Of a stretch of 64,000 bases of DNA, positions 15,001 through 26,614 are shown one piece after another. The DNA is from Odiellus spinosus (lineage: Eukaryota > Arthropoda > Arachnida > Opiliones > Phalangiidae): positions 23,455,794 to 23,519,793 of the forward strand of contig OY987234.1 in the NCBI GenBank assembly GCA_963920705.1, in the 5' to 3' direction. The notes beneath the pieces are model-generated. The model searched no databases, was not told the origin of the DNA, and saw only the letters and a program-made list of their open reading frames with translations. Each line of letters starts with the position of its first letter. The first letter of the stretch is position 1. The translations under genes were made by a program, and so were the position numbers.

Positions 15001-18000
15001 AACTTTAACAAATTTAATTAGGGTTATTAATTACACGTTTTTGCTTAGCAGCGAAGAATAGATCATTTATATACGAGGGGATATTGCCTTTTACATTCGG
15101 CTAAAAACTAAATACACACCGAGGGGGGGGGGGGGGGGAGAAACCGACAAAATTTGAACTTTATAAAGAAATAATAAGCCTAAACCTCGTTGACATTCAT
15201 TTTACATTCGGACAAAAATGGCGTTAAATCTCGACTAAGGACGTAGTAAACGATAAAGAGTCGAGGGTTTAGACTTAATCGCGGAAATCAAACGGAGTCG
15301 TTCATTTTTTTGGCGTCTTAAAGGGGGAACCCAAACGAATATCGATTTCCGATCGATTCCTTCGCGTTTAAAGATCGCCCTAATCCACCAGAGACTTCCA
15401 ATAACAATCGATTGACCTCTGACCCTTCGACCCTAAACAAATTCGCTCGATTTGCGCGAATCCGGTTAAGCCTATTTTCACGTTAAGTTTTAAATGGATT
15501 TCTAGTTTAATATTTGATTAGGCTTAAACTCCCAGGAATCGATACGGGTATCGTTCGATCTTTAAACAAATTTTATTATTTTTATTATTTGAAACGAAGA
15601 ATTATTTTTCTATTTACGTTAAAATACGTCGAACACGCGTATTGCAGCGAAATCAAAAGAACGACAATAAGCGGGGCTCGGGGGGGGGGGGGGGACCCAA
15701 CTTTTGGTCACGTGATATTATTAGCTCTTTTAAAGTATAAGCTCGCGTTTATGAAAATATTTCGTATATAAGCCTAAGCTCTCTCTCTCTCTTTTATTAT
15801 TCGGGGATTATTTGGGCGCGAACGACAACGAGTCGCGGCGTTCGAGTCTTCCTTAGGAAAAGCCCAAAAGCAAATATCGCTTTTACAACGAAGATTAAAG
15901 TCGTTTTTTCTTCTTCTTCCCTTTCTAGCGTTCGGATAAAAAAGGAATTGCTTTTCATCGGAGCGAAAGTCAAGGCGGATTATTTCGCCGCGTTAAAACT
16001 CGACGGAGCTGTCTTCATATATATTTATTTAAAAATAAATGACCTACATTTTCATTGGCGATTTTCTTTCTTACTTCGCGCGTTAAATTTCGAATCGGGC
16101 GCTTTAATAGCGTCGTAAAACTAACTATATTATCCGCACCCGAGTTGGGAAAAAAATGTGACAGGTTGACTTTAAATATAGAATTTTGACGGGGAGAGAA
16201 GAGAAATGGCGCTATAAAAGGCTTTCAATTTAATTAAGAGGGGTGGGGCGGGGGGGGGTCACATTTTTCGGGGAGAGAGGCTCCTTTTTATCTATACGCC
16301 TCAATACCTTTGGCTAAAATTTTTTTGGCCTTTTTTTCCTCGTTCGAAACTCGTCGTTCCTCTTTTTAGCTGTCGCGTATAAAGATGTAATAGAGGGGAA
16401 GGCGGCTGGAAAGCCCTTCTCGGGCTCATTTCTTTCCCTATACGAGCACCTCGTCCGAATTATCTCTAAGCCCGCGGTTAGGAGGCCAAAACCCTATTAG
16501 TCCCGATGAGAATTTTATTAGAATTCAAAAGAGTCTTATAGAATGACGAGAAAGCTATCGGTAACTTCGTTATTTTAACGCTATGTTAAAACGGAAAAAA
16601 AGGTTCGGGGAGAATGGATAAACTCGGCGAAATATTTTGGTTTGTTTTTACATTGACGCGTGACGTCAGTTTTTGGGTCCCATTTTGTTCGATTCAATTC
16701 GGAGTTTCCATTTAAATATTTATTCGTTTTCACCCGAGCCATTTAAAAATAATTTGTCGAAACGCGAAAGAAAGGATTAAAGGCTTATTTACCGTGATGT
16801 TTTCCTATTTCGGTATTACCTTAGAGAAGAAGAAATGATTATTTGGCGACCGCGATCAGGGTTGAAAACAATCGGGCCCGTTTCGTACGCGATTAAGAAA
16901 GAGAAATTGAAACGGGTGACTCACCGGAATCGTGGGTAAAAAGGGCTTCTTTGGCTTCGGTCATAGTGGCTAGCGGCTCCCTGCTGTCCAAGCTGTCCAG
17001 GACCTGGGGAGGACGAGAACGATCGAAACTGGAGACCTGGAAACAATTGGCCCTCCAATATACAAGGGCTAACCTCAACCACCTATACGCGCCATCATCG
17101 CCCCACAAATTACGAAGAACGAGCCAAGGGGGGACCGGGCCAGGGGGGGGGGGGCGATGAACGAATTTCAGGATATTCGCGAAAGCTATTAAACGACTTC
17201 GGAAGCGAGCGCGAATGGGCCTGAATTATTTTTGGAAACGCTCGTTATCCGCGATGACGAGAAACAATACGAGAGATACAATTTCAAAAGCGCCACGTTT
17301 TTTTTCCCCGATTATATTTAGAAATGGGCGAATATTAATAAAGGAAGGCTCAATATACGTTAATTATTTCTTAACTACGTTTCTTCGCGACTTAATCTTT
17401 AATCGATTTCTTGGAGCATAAATATCGGTCTAATCCACCAATAACGGATATGTTACGAACAAATATTAAACTAGAAATAAGTATTAATAGTATAGGCTTA
17501 TTTTGACCCTTCAACGTTAAGAAATCGAGGATAGCTAAGCCTATTTTCCGGGTGAGTTTAAATTTATTTCTAGTGTTAATATTTGTTTCGTAATTTTTTA
17601 TACCGCGGTGGATGAGGTCCTAGTTAAACGATAAGGAATCGATAAAAGAATACGACCCATTGTAAGGTCGTAAAGAGGTTTAGGGGAGTCCGTTAGTATT
17701 GGCTCCTATAGCTAGCTTTCGTCTATTATAAACGCGGACTTTGTTTGGGCGCTAAAACTCTTAAACATCGCTTTGCTAATTTGAATATTTTTATAGGGCG
17801 TCGGTTAGCGGGAAGGTTAATTATATCGAGGCGTAATAGATGGAAAGACGGGTAAATTATCATCTAGAATAGCTAGTTTCCCTTCCCGCCAATAAAGCGG
17901 CCAAAGTAAACTTTCGACGAACGTATCTCCGGTCTCGGCGCCAATAAAGATCCTTTAGAGCCATCGCGATCGATACGGATCTCTTTCACGGGCGCGAACC

Positions 18001-21000
18001 GACAGAGGCGAATCAAATACTCCTACACGCAACCCTTACGACAACAAATCTCGCCAATCGACCCGGGGGGGGGGGGGGGGTTTCCGCTAAGAACCCAGTC
18101 CACCGGGTTTTATCAGGGTTTTTCATTTTTAGTACAAATTATAGAGAGATCTTTTTCAACTAACGATTAAACATTTTCTTCCGTAAAAAAAAGGGACGAG
18201 TTTAAGAAATAATGGAGGGACCAGAAACTCCGAGCCACGATCCCGAACGAAACAACGAGCTCGACAAATTCCTCCGGTTCGAATCTCCCAACTTTTCGTT
18301 TTAATCGCGGAGGGGGAGACGGGGAGGGAGGGGCCGAGCTTTCCGCCCATCTTAAAACGAGCCCCGAAAAAAAAAAAAAAAGCTATCTTGTAGGGGCAAA
18401 ATTCCTAATGCATTTTCTACGAGCCCCTGTAAAAGTGTTTCAACTGCCGCGCTCCCTCGTCCGAGGAAAAGCCATCGTGTAGGCGAAATCGTCAAGCGTT
18501 TTTAAACGTAAACGAAATAGTCGGGAATAAATTACATTTTACAAATTAGTAAATATATTTAAATAACAAAATTTCCGGGCTTGACTAATCCCTGATCTCG
18601 GATCGCGCCAGGTTTTTAAGGCGCCTAAATGAAAAAAGGGAGCTAGTGGAAACTCGGCCTTAATTATTCGTTTTTCACCGTAGGTTTCGTAATTAAGCGA
18701 TCCCCGATTCCGATTACGACAAAAGGAAAAAGGAAAACGAGACTAATTAATCTTTTAGTCGGCGAAAGGAGGAAACCTAGAAGAGGATTAAAGAGGGATA
18801 ATCCGCTCCCGAAATTAGGTTAAAAGGATCGATCTATATTCGTACTCTCCTAATCTCAACAGGCCGGACCGCGTTGAGCGTTCAAAGCGCCCGAGTTCCC
18901 TATGAGGGTTTTAGTCTTCTCGTTTCAAACTCTGGGTGACTCGAATCCAATTGATTTTTCGATTAAGTCGGTTAGCCTAGCGTCGGGACAATGACTCGGC
19001 CAATCGCGAACGTCCGTAATAAATCAACGACAAATAAAGCGCCAACAAAAATAAACGATATTTCCAACGATAATTCGAATAAATTGTCTCGAAACGAATT
19101 GTGGCTAGATTATTAATCGGGCCAAACGCGACGTCTACGAACCCCCTACTAATCATTTCGGGCAAATAATTAATATTTAACGAGATTTGGAAAAGCGGCT
19201 GCTTGGCGACATCGCGCTCCAATTGACGGATAAAAGTTGAATTCAACTCGTTTAGGGAATTTAAAAACGCGACTCGAAATTACTAGCTAAGTTTTAAAGC
19301 CCTATTACGTTGGCGCTATAGCTAGAGGCTCTTAATTGGAAACCGTTTTCAAACGATTCTTCGTTCGAATAAACTTCTTGAGCCAAAAATTCAATTTCAG
19401 AAAATAATCTCTTAAAAAACGATTAAAAAGGAGTTTTTTAAAGCGATCCCTCGCCTTTCGTGCCCATTTTCAGATTTTCCGACTTTTAACCGACCTTTTG
19501 GTCCCCGCAAACTTTTCCAGGTCGCGTACGAAGCGTGGGAAAATCGAGTAACGATAGGAAATCGGCGCTTTGGTTCCGAACCGCGTTATCAGCGCGTAAC
19601 AGCGTCGGGTAATTGGCTTAATCGCGCGTCCATACGCTCCAGTATCATTGACCCTATCGAGACAAATCGGACAATTTCCAAAAGGGGGGGGGGGTGTTTG
19701 GGGATGACGAAGAGGGTTAGAGAGCGGATTGGAACCGGACTCCGAATGGAGATGGAATAAGAATGGAAAATGATAAGGATTCGACGCTATAGTAGCCGGG
19801 GGGGGGGGAGAAGAGAGAAAGGACCGGACCATGGTTTGGGGAAAATTATCACCCGAGTTAGTTTTGTTTAAAGGAACAAGGCGACAGCTAACAACCATCT
19901 TTTATCGATTCCTTCGAGTTTAAATAACCGCTCAATCCACCGGGAAACAAAATTGACGAATAATTATTAAATTAGAAACAATTGATAAATAAAAACCACT
20001 CATTTCTCAGGTCGCGCATTATCCCTTTAAATATACGTTATAGACGCTTTTATAAAATAACTTTGGAAACGAATGAAAAAGCACCCGTTTGTATCTCGGA
20101 TGTCGCCTTTTTTCAAGGTTGCTACAAAGTATAGGATTTTCCATACTTTTGAAATGGGGATTTTTCAGCCTTCCTTTAGTAATTTAAGCCTCCGACTGCG
20201 TGGTAGCGTCGTCATCGCCAAACCAAACGTAACGAAGCTCGTTATAAGAAGAGGGGTATCTCGTATCTTCGCGGCGTTAACGAATCAATAACGAGACAAT
20301 TCTATCGTTTAAGATCGCCGACACTTTCGGGTTCGGCCCTTTCGGACTCGAGGGGATTAACGAAATAAATACGCGCGAGTGTTCAACCAGATCGGATTAG
20401 AATTAGAGTAATATTTGAGGAATGGATAACCAGGGGGTTGCGTGGGGGAGGAGCTCGTTAATTGGATTAATTCCATTAAGACAATGGCGATTCGGTGGTT
20501 TAAAAGGTATAGCCAAGTATTCGAGACGCGCGCGTTTCAATATTTCCCGTTTATAGGATAGAAAAATATAGGATCGCCTAACTATAGAATATATTAACGG
20601 AAGTAACGGAAGCTTAAATCGCGAGTACATTTTTCAAAAATCTTCCGGGATCTTTGCAAAGACTAAATACTAGAGGCTATATAGACCCCAATTTGTTAGT
20701 CCAATTATCTTTCGTGTCGGCGTACTTACGCGTATTACGTTACTTCCGCTATTAATTGAAAGATATTTCAATTTTTAAGGCCTATATAGACCACCGCGTA
20801 TCCGAGACGTTACGAGTTCGGCGCCAAGTATCTCATACATATTTAACAATAAAGGCGCGTTTTCATACCGGGTTTTTTTTTTTGGAGCCAAAAAAGTAGC
20901 TCTTTCGACGTTACTAAATAATAAATTTTTACGGTTACTTTTTTTGGCCAACAAAAAAATCTCGCTCGAAAAATTGGTCGAGCGTGAAAATCTGTCGTAA

Positions 21001-22065
21001 CTCGTCGGTTAGCGCGCGACGTTTTAGCGGATAAATAAGGCTAGAGGTCAGCGAAATAGGTAGATAGTGGGAAAGAAAGCTTACCTTCTGTAGCATCTTA
21101 TCCACGATCCCTTCTACGGACGTGTCTTGAACGTCCAGAAGGAGCACAGCTTGGTTCAGGAACTGGTCGACGTCCATCGAGGCTCGAACCTCGGCGCCGA
21201 AGTCTTTCATGGGAAGCCGCTGCAAAGAACAATGCAAGAGAGTGTCATCGCGAAGTTTATGAGCCAAACCCGACAAGGACGGGTCGGCCGGCAAGCTGGG
21301 CGTTCGCCGTCGAGGATGACGCGAGGGCGCTCGATGGCTAGAAGAACCCGAGGAACCCGAAGAACTAGACGACGAGTTGGACGCGAGGCTGGGCCAACAA
21401 CCGCCCAAAGTAAACCCGGACGCGGCGGCGGGGGCGGGGGCGACAACCGGGACGCTATTTCCTCGAGGGACGACGCCCGAATTTAAAGACTTGGAAAGTC
21501 GCGTATCGTCCCTGAGCGAAGAACAGGAAGACTGAGGATGGTTGCTCGGGGTCCCTTTTAGGTCTTCGTCGTCTTCGTTATCTTCGTCTTCTTCTCGAAA
21601 ACTCGGAGGTCGCGAGGGCGAACCCAAAATACCGCGATACCTCGTGGGAGTGATGGCGGTCGAGTAGGAAGCGAGGCCGAGGGTGGGCGGCGATGGCGAG
21701 GACGCGTTAATATCGCCGGCTCTTAAAGTCAGCGTCTTGGGTGGGTCGCGGCGGGGATGATCGCTACTCGAGATGACGTAGACGCTAGGCGCCGACGACG
21801 CCGTCTTATCCCGAACGGGTACTTGATTCTCGTAAGACTCGTCGGAGACGTCCAACGAGTTCAGAGCCACTAGAGTAACCGATTCTCCTTTTCCGCCAGA
21901 GACTCCTCTTCCGAAGTGGTCCATTTCGTTGGCGGAGAAACCAACTTCGGAGCGGATATCGTATCTCGGGGGGTTTCCCGCGCCGGGCGAGGTTTGATGG
22001 CCTTCTCCGCTAGCGGTCCTCCAGCGGGCGTCGAGAGTGGACGGTTCCAGCCGAGTTAGGGTCAT
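6037..22065 (-). CDS. SLC4A11: SLC4A11-like solute carrier (bicarbonate-transporter family), complete
   Basis: This is a multispan SLC4-family transporter. Human SLC4A11 is a plasma-membrane H+/OH- and NH3-linked transporter and does not carry bicarbonate; substrate here is inferred. Thirteen exons join in frame: 22065-21085, 17003-16925, 13488-13404, 12309-12186, 11251-11054, 10374-10170, 9840-9520, 9451-9142, 8768-8496, 8154-7981, 7196-7001, 6929-6760, 6103-6037 (1060 residues). Residues 1-280 are Ser-rich and unrecognised. The cytoplasmic band-3-like domain (about 285-489) includes [10 protein letters not shown] and [12 protein letters not shown]. The membrane domain (about 530-1040) includes [49 protein letters not shown] and the final EKYLEALDG. 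The start is the first ATG after an in-frame stop near 22177; upstream coding exons cannot be excluded. Alignment to remembered human SLC4A11 is nearly gap-free across the exon 7-8 and 8-9 joins. Confidence 0.93.
9452..9519 (-). other. 68-nt intron in the SLC4A11-like gene
   Basis: The reading frame shifts between GKDMYR and FRKYYY. A donor with GTACGT at 9519 and a pyrimidine-rich acceptor ending TTTGTAG at 9452 remove 68 bases. They restore the family's expected spacing exactly (phase 1, making an AAT codon). Without this splice the gene would look frameshifted. Confidence 0.85.
10751..10995. mobile_element. TTAA-type inverted-repeat MITE, two-armed copy
   Basis: The left arm carries TCGAGTTTAAATAGCGGC-like sequence and AACAAATATTAAACT. 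The right arm carries the complement, running from GCTAAGCCTATTTTGATG through AGTTTAATATTTGTTGG to GTGGATTAAGCCG. It lies in an intron of the SLC4A11-like gene and belongs to the family best seen at 56021-56410. Confidence 0.7.
13489..16924. other. Large intron of the SLC4A11-like gene, no exon seen
   Basis: About 3.4 kb lie between coding exons 2 and 3. They contain poly-G runs (15122-15138, 15679-15694, 16250-16257), a half MITE at about 15458-15535, and no ORF with recognisable content. The purine-rich open frame around 14411-14821 is low complexity. Confidence 0.6.
15458..15535. mobile_element. Half copy of the TTAA-type MITE
   Basis: Only one arm is present: GGTTAAGCCTATTTTCACG, then a shared segment ending CTAGTTTAATATTTG. 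It lies inside the second intron of the SLC4A11-like gene. Confidence 0.6.
17430..17655. mobile_element. TTAA-type inverted-repeat MITE, two-armed copy
   Basis: The left arm reads CTAATCCACCA and then ACAAATATTAAACTAGAAAT. The right arm reads AGCTAAGCCTATTTT, then TTTATTTCTAG and GGTGGATGAG. The arms are diverged. The element lies in intron 1 of the SLC4A11-like gene. Confidence 0.65.
18378..18482. repeat. AGGGG...CCCCT hairpin-containing repeat, copy 1
   Basis: The sequence has TAGGGGC, then ATTCCTAATGCATTTTCTA, then AGCCCCTGTAAAAGTGTTTC and a CGCGC tract with GAGGAAAAG. The AGGGGC and GCCCCT halves can pair. A close copy lies at 30490-30590. Confidence 0.55.
19905..19995. mobile_element. 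Half copy of the TTAA-type MITE
   Basis: One arm is visible: TTTATCGATTCCTTCGAG, TTTAAATAACCGCTCAATCC, then ATTATTAAATTAGAAAC. It lies in intron 1 of the SLC4A11-like gene. Confidence 0.6.
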
Positions 22066-22177
22066 GGAGAGCGAAAATAAAACGGGTCGCCTTCTTTCGC
22101 CGTATCGGAACAATTTCGCTCGTCCGATGGCCAAAATACAAATTAAATTCTTTCGCGCGAATACAAGAAATATTTAA

Positions 22178-25100
22178 CGACGATAGCGCTTTGACTAATT
22201 GACTACGATAGTTTCAAATCACCGGTGGGAGGAGCTTTTACGACGGTAACGATTGAAGGCTCCCTTTAAAGCGCGCTCTTTCCTCCCGCTAAGCTCGAAA
22301 AGAAGCCGACTTTAAAGAGGATTTCAAAATCGAACGGATTTAAATAGTCGTTACTCCGCTCGTTCGACGCTTTATTAGTTATTTATCACAATTATTTCTT
22401 CTATCTTTCTATATTTCTCGTAAACAACAATTATTAACACGTACGAGAAACTAATATATATATATATATTTAACAACGGGCGAGATTCGCTTTTACAGCG
22501 GGTGGTATCCAAAAATATTCGACTAAGGACGACTACGTTAATAATATTATATAGAATTTACAATTCTTATCCTAAAAATATATATCTTTTCGATATATCA
22601 ACGAGAAACGTTAAGAAATCCGAGCGCTTTCTTCGGTGGGGCCGCCGGGACTTCAAAATTCAATAATTGGGATCTATCAGAACGCTTTTAAAAGCCGATT
22701 TAACAATTTTCTCGATCAAATTCGTTCGAAATTTACTTTCTACTTGGCTACCTTCCTTTACAAGTTTCCGACTCTACTAACGATTAATTAATTTAACCAA
22801 AAGTTCGTAACGATACGAATTTTTTAATCAAATACGATTTAGATTAACTTTATTAACGGACGCTAAAACCTATTCCCAATAAGAGAGAGCCGATTCTTAT
22901 TATCGTAGCGATTTTTACGAATAAAGCCGGGGTCGCGCGAAATTGTAGAAATTGAGACGGAGAATAATACGATTAACGGTCGACGATAGGCGCCAAATCC
23001 TCCCGTATATTAATCGCGCGAACAAATAGCGCGAAGACAAAAACGAAAGAAGGACGTGGAGTCTCGGAACGTGACTCGAATTCGGATTAAATTCATTATT
23101 TCGAGCCGCGTTGAAAAATCATCGAAACGTAGAGAGAGAGGATGAATCGTCACGAAACCGATAGAATGGAGGGAAAGAGAATTATTTAACGAAGCCGCGT
23201 AAGCGATTTTAACTATTACGAACTAGGGGGTGATTACGATTACGAGGGAAAACGCTTTATCCTTTTTTCGTATTCCGTCGCGTTCGCCAAAAATATTTTA
23301 GAAAACTTTCGACTTTTTTTTCGCGGGTTTTTTCCGGCCGCACTCGCCGCTTTTATTTCCGAGTTTGGCCCATCGTTTCGTTAGTTTTTCGAGCGGGGAT
23401 TAGTCGGAGACCGATACTCTGGGCCCCCAACAGCCCCGACCGATTCCGAGCCGACGCGACGGGCCACTGTCGACGAGTTTTCCGGAGGAGGAAGATGGAA
23501 ACCCGGACTGCGCGGGCGCCGATTTCTCTCTCGGAGGAGAGAGGAAGATGGAAGAGGAAATACGGAAGATTGGCGTTGGAAGAGAACGGAAGAGGAAAGA
23601 AAGAAGAGAAACGTATCCTCCGGAAGAGCGGGATGCGAGAGTCGAGGAGCTACGATTGAAGAGCCGAGGAGCGTGCGGAAGGGAAACCAACACTTCCATT
23701 CCGAGTTATTTTTCTCCAGCTAACGAATACCGAAGAGGTTCTTCTCGTACGCGGATGGCGAGTCGAGGTCAAGGCCTTACCGCGCCTCAAAGGTCAATAT
23801 ACTTATCTACAATTATTATCGACCGTAAGCGACTAATTTGAGCGGGCCAATTAGAGTCCGATTGTCAATAAAATAATAATTATTATTATTATTAATAAAA
23901 GCGCGAGGTTGAAGGGTCTTTTCCATACGGCTGAACCAACAACTATACGAATGGTCCAGATTAAAATTTGTACGCGACAATTTATCTTTCGTACGAATTT
24001 AATTTTCTACGATATTAGCTAGTTAATTAGAGCGACAGTTAATTAGAGCTTTTAATCGAATTGAAAATTTATCGCGTCTCTTCGATTTTTATAATAATAT
24101 GATTTCCAAATAATATTCGGAAAATGATTTCGAAACGATATAACGTTTATTAATTAACGCATTTTGTAGGATAATATAGGACTAAAATTATCTCGAAGAT
24201 TTGATAGGGCAAATTTCGGCAAAAATACCTTCGAAAAACTATTTTTAATTTCCCAGTTAAAAAGGCTAGGCAAATTTCCATTCGATTAAGTTGGTTCGAC
24301 TCCGACGGAAAATAAAACGCTTTTCCAACGTCCTCGAGATCTCAGCGCGCCTTTTTTTCTCGGATGAAAAAAGACGAAATAAGAAATTGGAAAAAAGTTG
24401 GGAAAATCGAATAGGAGAAAGCGGCCGCCAGGGTGCGAGGGTGCTCCTACAAGCTTGAAGCTCTTTTTTTCTCCCGTCAGAACCGACCGAAGAGAGCGAG
24501 GGAGACGGAGGAAGAGAGACAAATGGAGAAGAGACGGGGCGAAGGATGGGCGAACTGTAGCGTTACGATCATTAAGAGGAATAAGGGCGCCGCTCCTTGA
24601 GACTCGAGCTTGTTGAACAAACGCCCGACTTACACTCCCTGACACGAAAAACGGGTTGGGAATCCTCTCTCCGCCGTCTAACCGCGCGGATGACCCAAAC
24701 TAAAACCTTACAAATAACGAGTTTTAGCGCGTTGACGTTTTATTCATTTTCTTCCGTTCTTCTTCGGTTTAATGAGTAGAAATTACGGAAGAACGCGAGA
24801 CCTAACACTCGACTCCTTATCGTTGAAACAGCCGCCTAATTAATTTCAGGGATTTTCCCGACCTTTCGGGACAATTTGCAAAGTTGAAGGCCGGCGAATT
24901 AGGCGTCCCGATAGACGAAAGAAAAGCCCTCGAAAATCGGGACTTTAACCCTTGAAATCCGCGAATAATCAAATTCGTGGAAAATAAATCTTTTGCCTCG
25001 AAAACGAAATAAAAAGCCAGTAAAAAGTAAAAGAAACGGGGTGGTGGGGGTGGGGTGGGGGCTGGTAGAACGACGGAGGAATGTGGACGAAGAAGGAAGG

Positions 25101-26614
25101 GGAGAGTTATTCTTCCGATTTATGAACGAACGAGCGGATATCGATTCGGAGTTTCTTCGCGATCGATACGGACGCGATCGACTCTCTCCCGAACGCTCCC
25201 AACTATACCATTGAGAAAATGATTTTTAAAGCGGATTTTTCACCAACTCCCGATCTCGTAATAAAGTATTTTTATTTCTCCTGGCTAAAATTCGGATTTT
25301 TCTCCTGGCTAAACCCAAGGTTAAATCCGCGGCGGCTCGTCCGAAGAGGCTCTAAACTTCCTTAGATGATTTTAAGGTGTTGGCGTCATCAGCCCTCGAA
25401 ACGAAGCTTAGATTCGGAGATTTAAATGGCGGGATCGAGATTGGGGATCGACTAGTAGAGGCCGAGACAAAAACGAGCGCGTTTTTCGCCATCTAACGAG
25501 CAAATTCGGCACGAGGTAAGCGGGTCACTCGACTTCGTTATCCCCGAGTTGAAAGAAAAGAGTTTCTTATTGGGCCGCGAAGTCGGAAAGGTTTCGGAAC
25601 GCGAAAAGGAGAGAAAGAGAGCATAGGTCGAACTCCTCTCTCCAACATAGCTTCATCCCCGTCGTCGCTAGGCAACGAGAGACGCGTCACGTGGTTGAAT
25701 CGGGATCGAGGGATGAAAGAGAAGAGAGACGGAGAGAAAGAGAAGACGCGATTCGGAACGATTCTTTAGTTCCACAAAAAGATATCTTCCGAAACACGCC
25801 GAAAGTCAAATCGAGCGAAGCTAATCGAAATCGTACTCCTTAATAATCGAAGCTTTCAACGGAACACGATAAAAAAACGATACCGTTCGAAGGATCGAAG
25901 AACGCAACAGGGATAATTAATCTTCTATCGATTCCTACGAGTTTAAAAATCCTTGTTCGGCCGCATTCTCCCTTTACCAAACAACTTTTCCCAGTAAGCC
26001 CCGAGATAAAAATCATTCCTTAATTAGGAGACGATACCCCGATAATAATGAAGCGCTCAATTTCCAGCGATCGATAATATCCGCGCTAGATACGAATCGA
26101 TATTTCTCGATCATTTTCATTAAATGTATTGACCAATTTCCCTGGTACTTTTAGAAAACATTCCTCGATACTTCTCGATCGATTTCCCCGATATTTCTTG
26201 ATCGATTTCCCCGATATTTCTCGATCGATTTCCCCGATATTTCTCGATCGATTTCCCCGATATTTCTCGATCGATTTCCCCGATATTTCTTGATCGATTT
26301 CCCCGATTATCTCGATCTATTTCCCCGATAAATCTTGATAAAAATTCCCTAACACTTCGCTGATATTTGTTTAAAATTGTCCCTGATATTTGAAAAAAAT
26401 TTTCGTTTCCCGCCAAATTGTTTACGATGAGGGGAGGGGTTAATTGAATAAGGAATTTTTGCGATTCCCAATGAACGAGCGATACCGAGGTACGCGTTGG
26501 TTTTAAGAACAAATTGGAAGGAACGCTCGAGTTTTCGTTTTCTTCTAGCCATAATCGAAAGATACGTGGGACGGAATATAATTCAATTATTAAGGTAAAA
26601 AGAACGTAGCTTAC
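22178..26614. other. Intergenic or intronic DNA without a recognised exon
   Basis: No convincing coding exon was found. A GC-richer patch at 23400-23770 gives purine-rich ORFs on both strands with no recognisable protein. A (TA)n tract lies at 22452-22468 and an (ATT)n tract at 23876-23896. Part of the TATAGGA-type repeat lies near 24165-24290. A half arm of the TTAA-type MITE lies near 25918-25955. Confidence 0.5.
26156..26342. repeat. 23-bp minisatellite
   Basis: About seven head-to-tail units of 23 bases, CGATCGATTTCCCCGATATTT with small variants. The unit resembles the CCCCGAC/CCCTGAC motifs inside the CAGGGTT elements, so the array may have grown from one of them. It creates a repetitive reading frame on the minus strand that I do not regard as a gene. 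Confidence 0.85.

Noticed and set aside
18270-18290. B-box-like GGTTCGAATC on the plus strand
   Set aside because: No A box or cloverleaf could be built around it.
23400-23841. GC-rich patch with overlapping ORFs on both strands
   Set aside because: Purine-rich low-complexity peptides, no splice-site-bounded exon and no recognisable domain.
26156-26342. CRISPR-like regular repeats
   Set aside because: The units are directly adjacent with no unique spacers and the genome is animal; it is a minisatellite.
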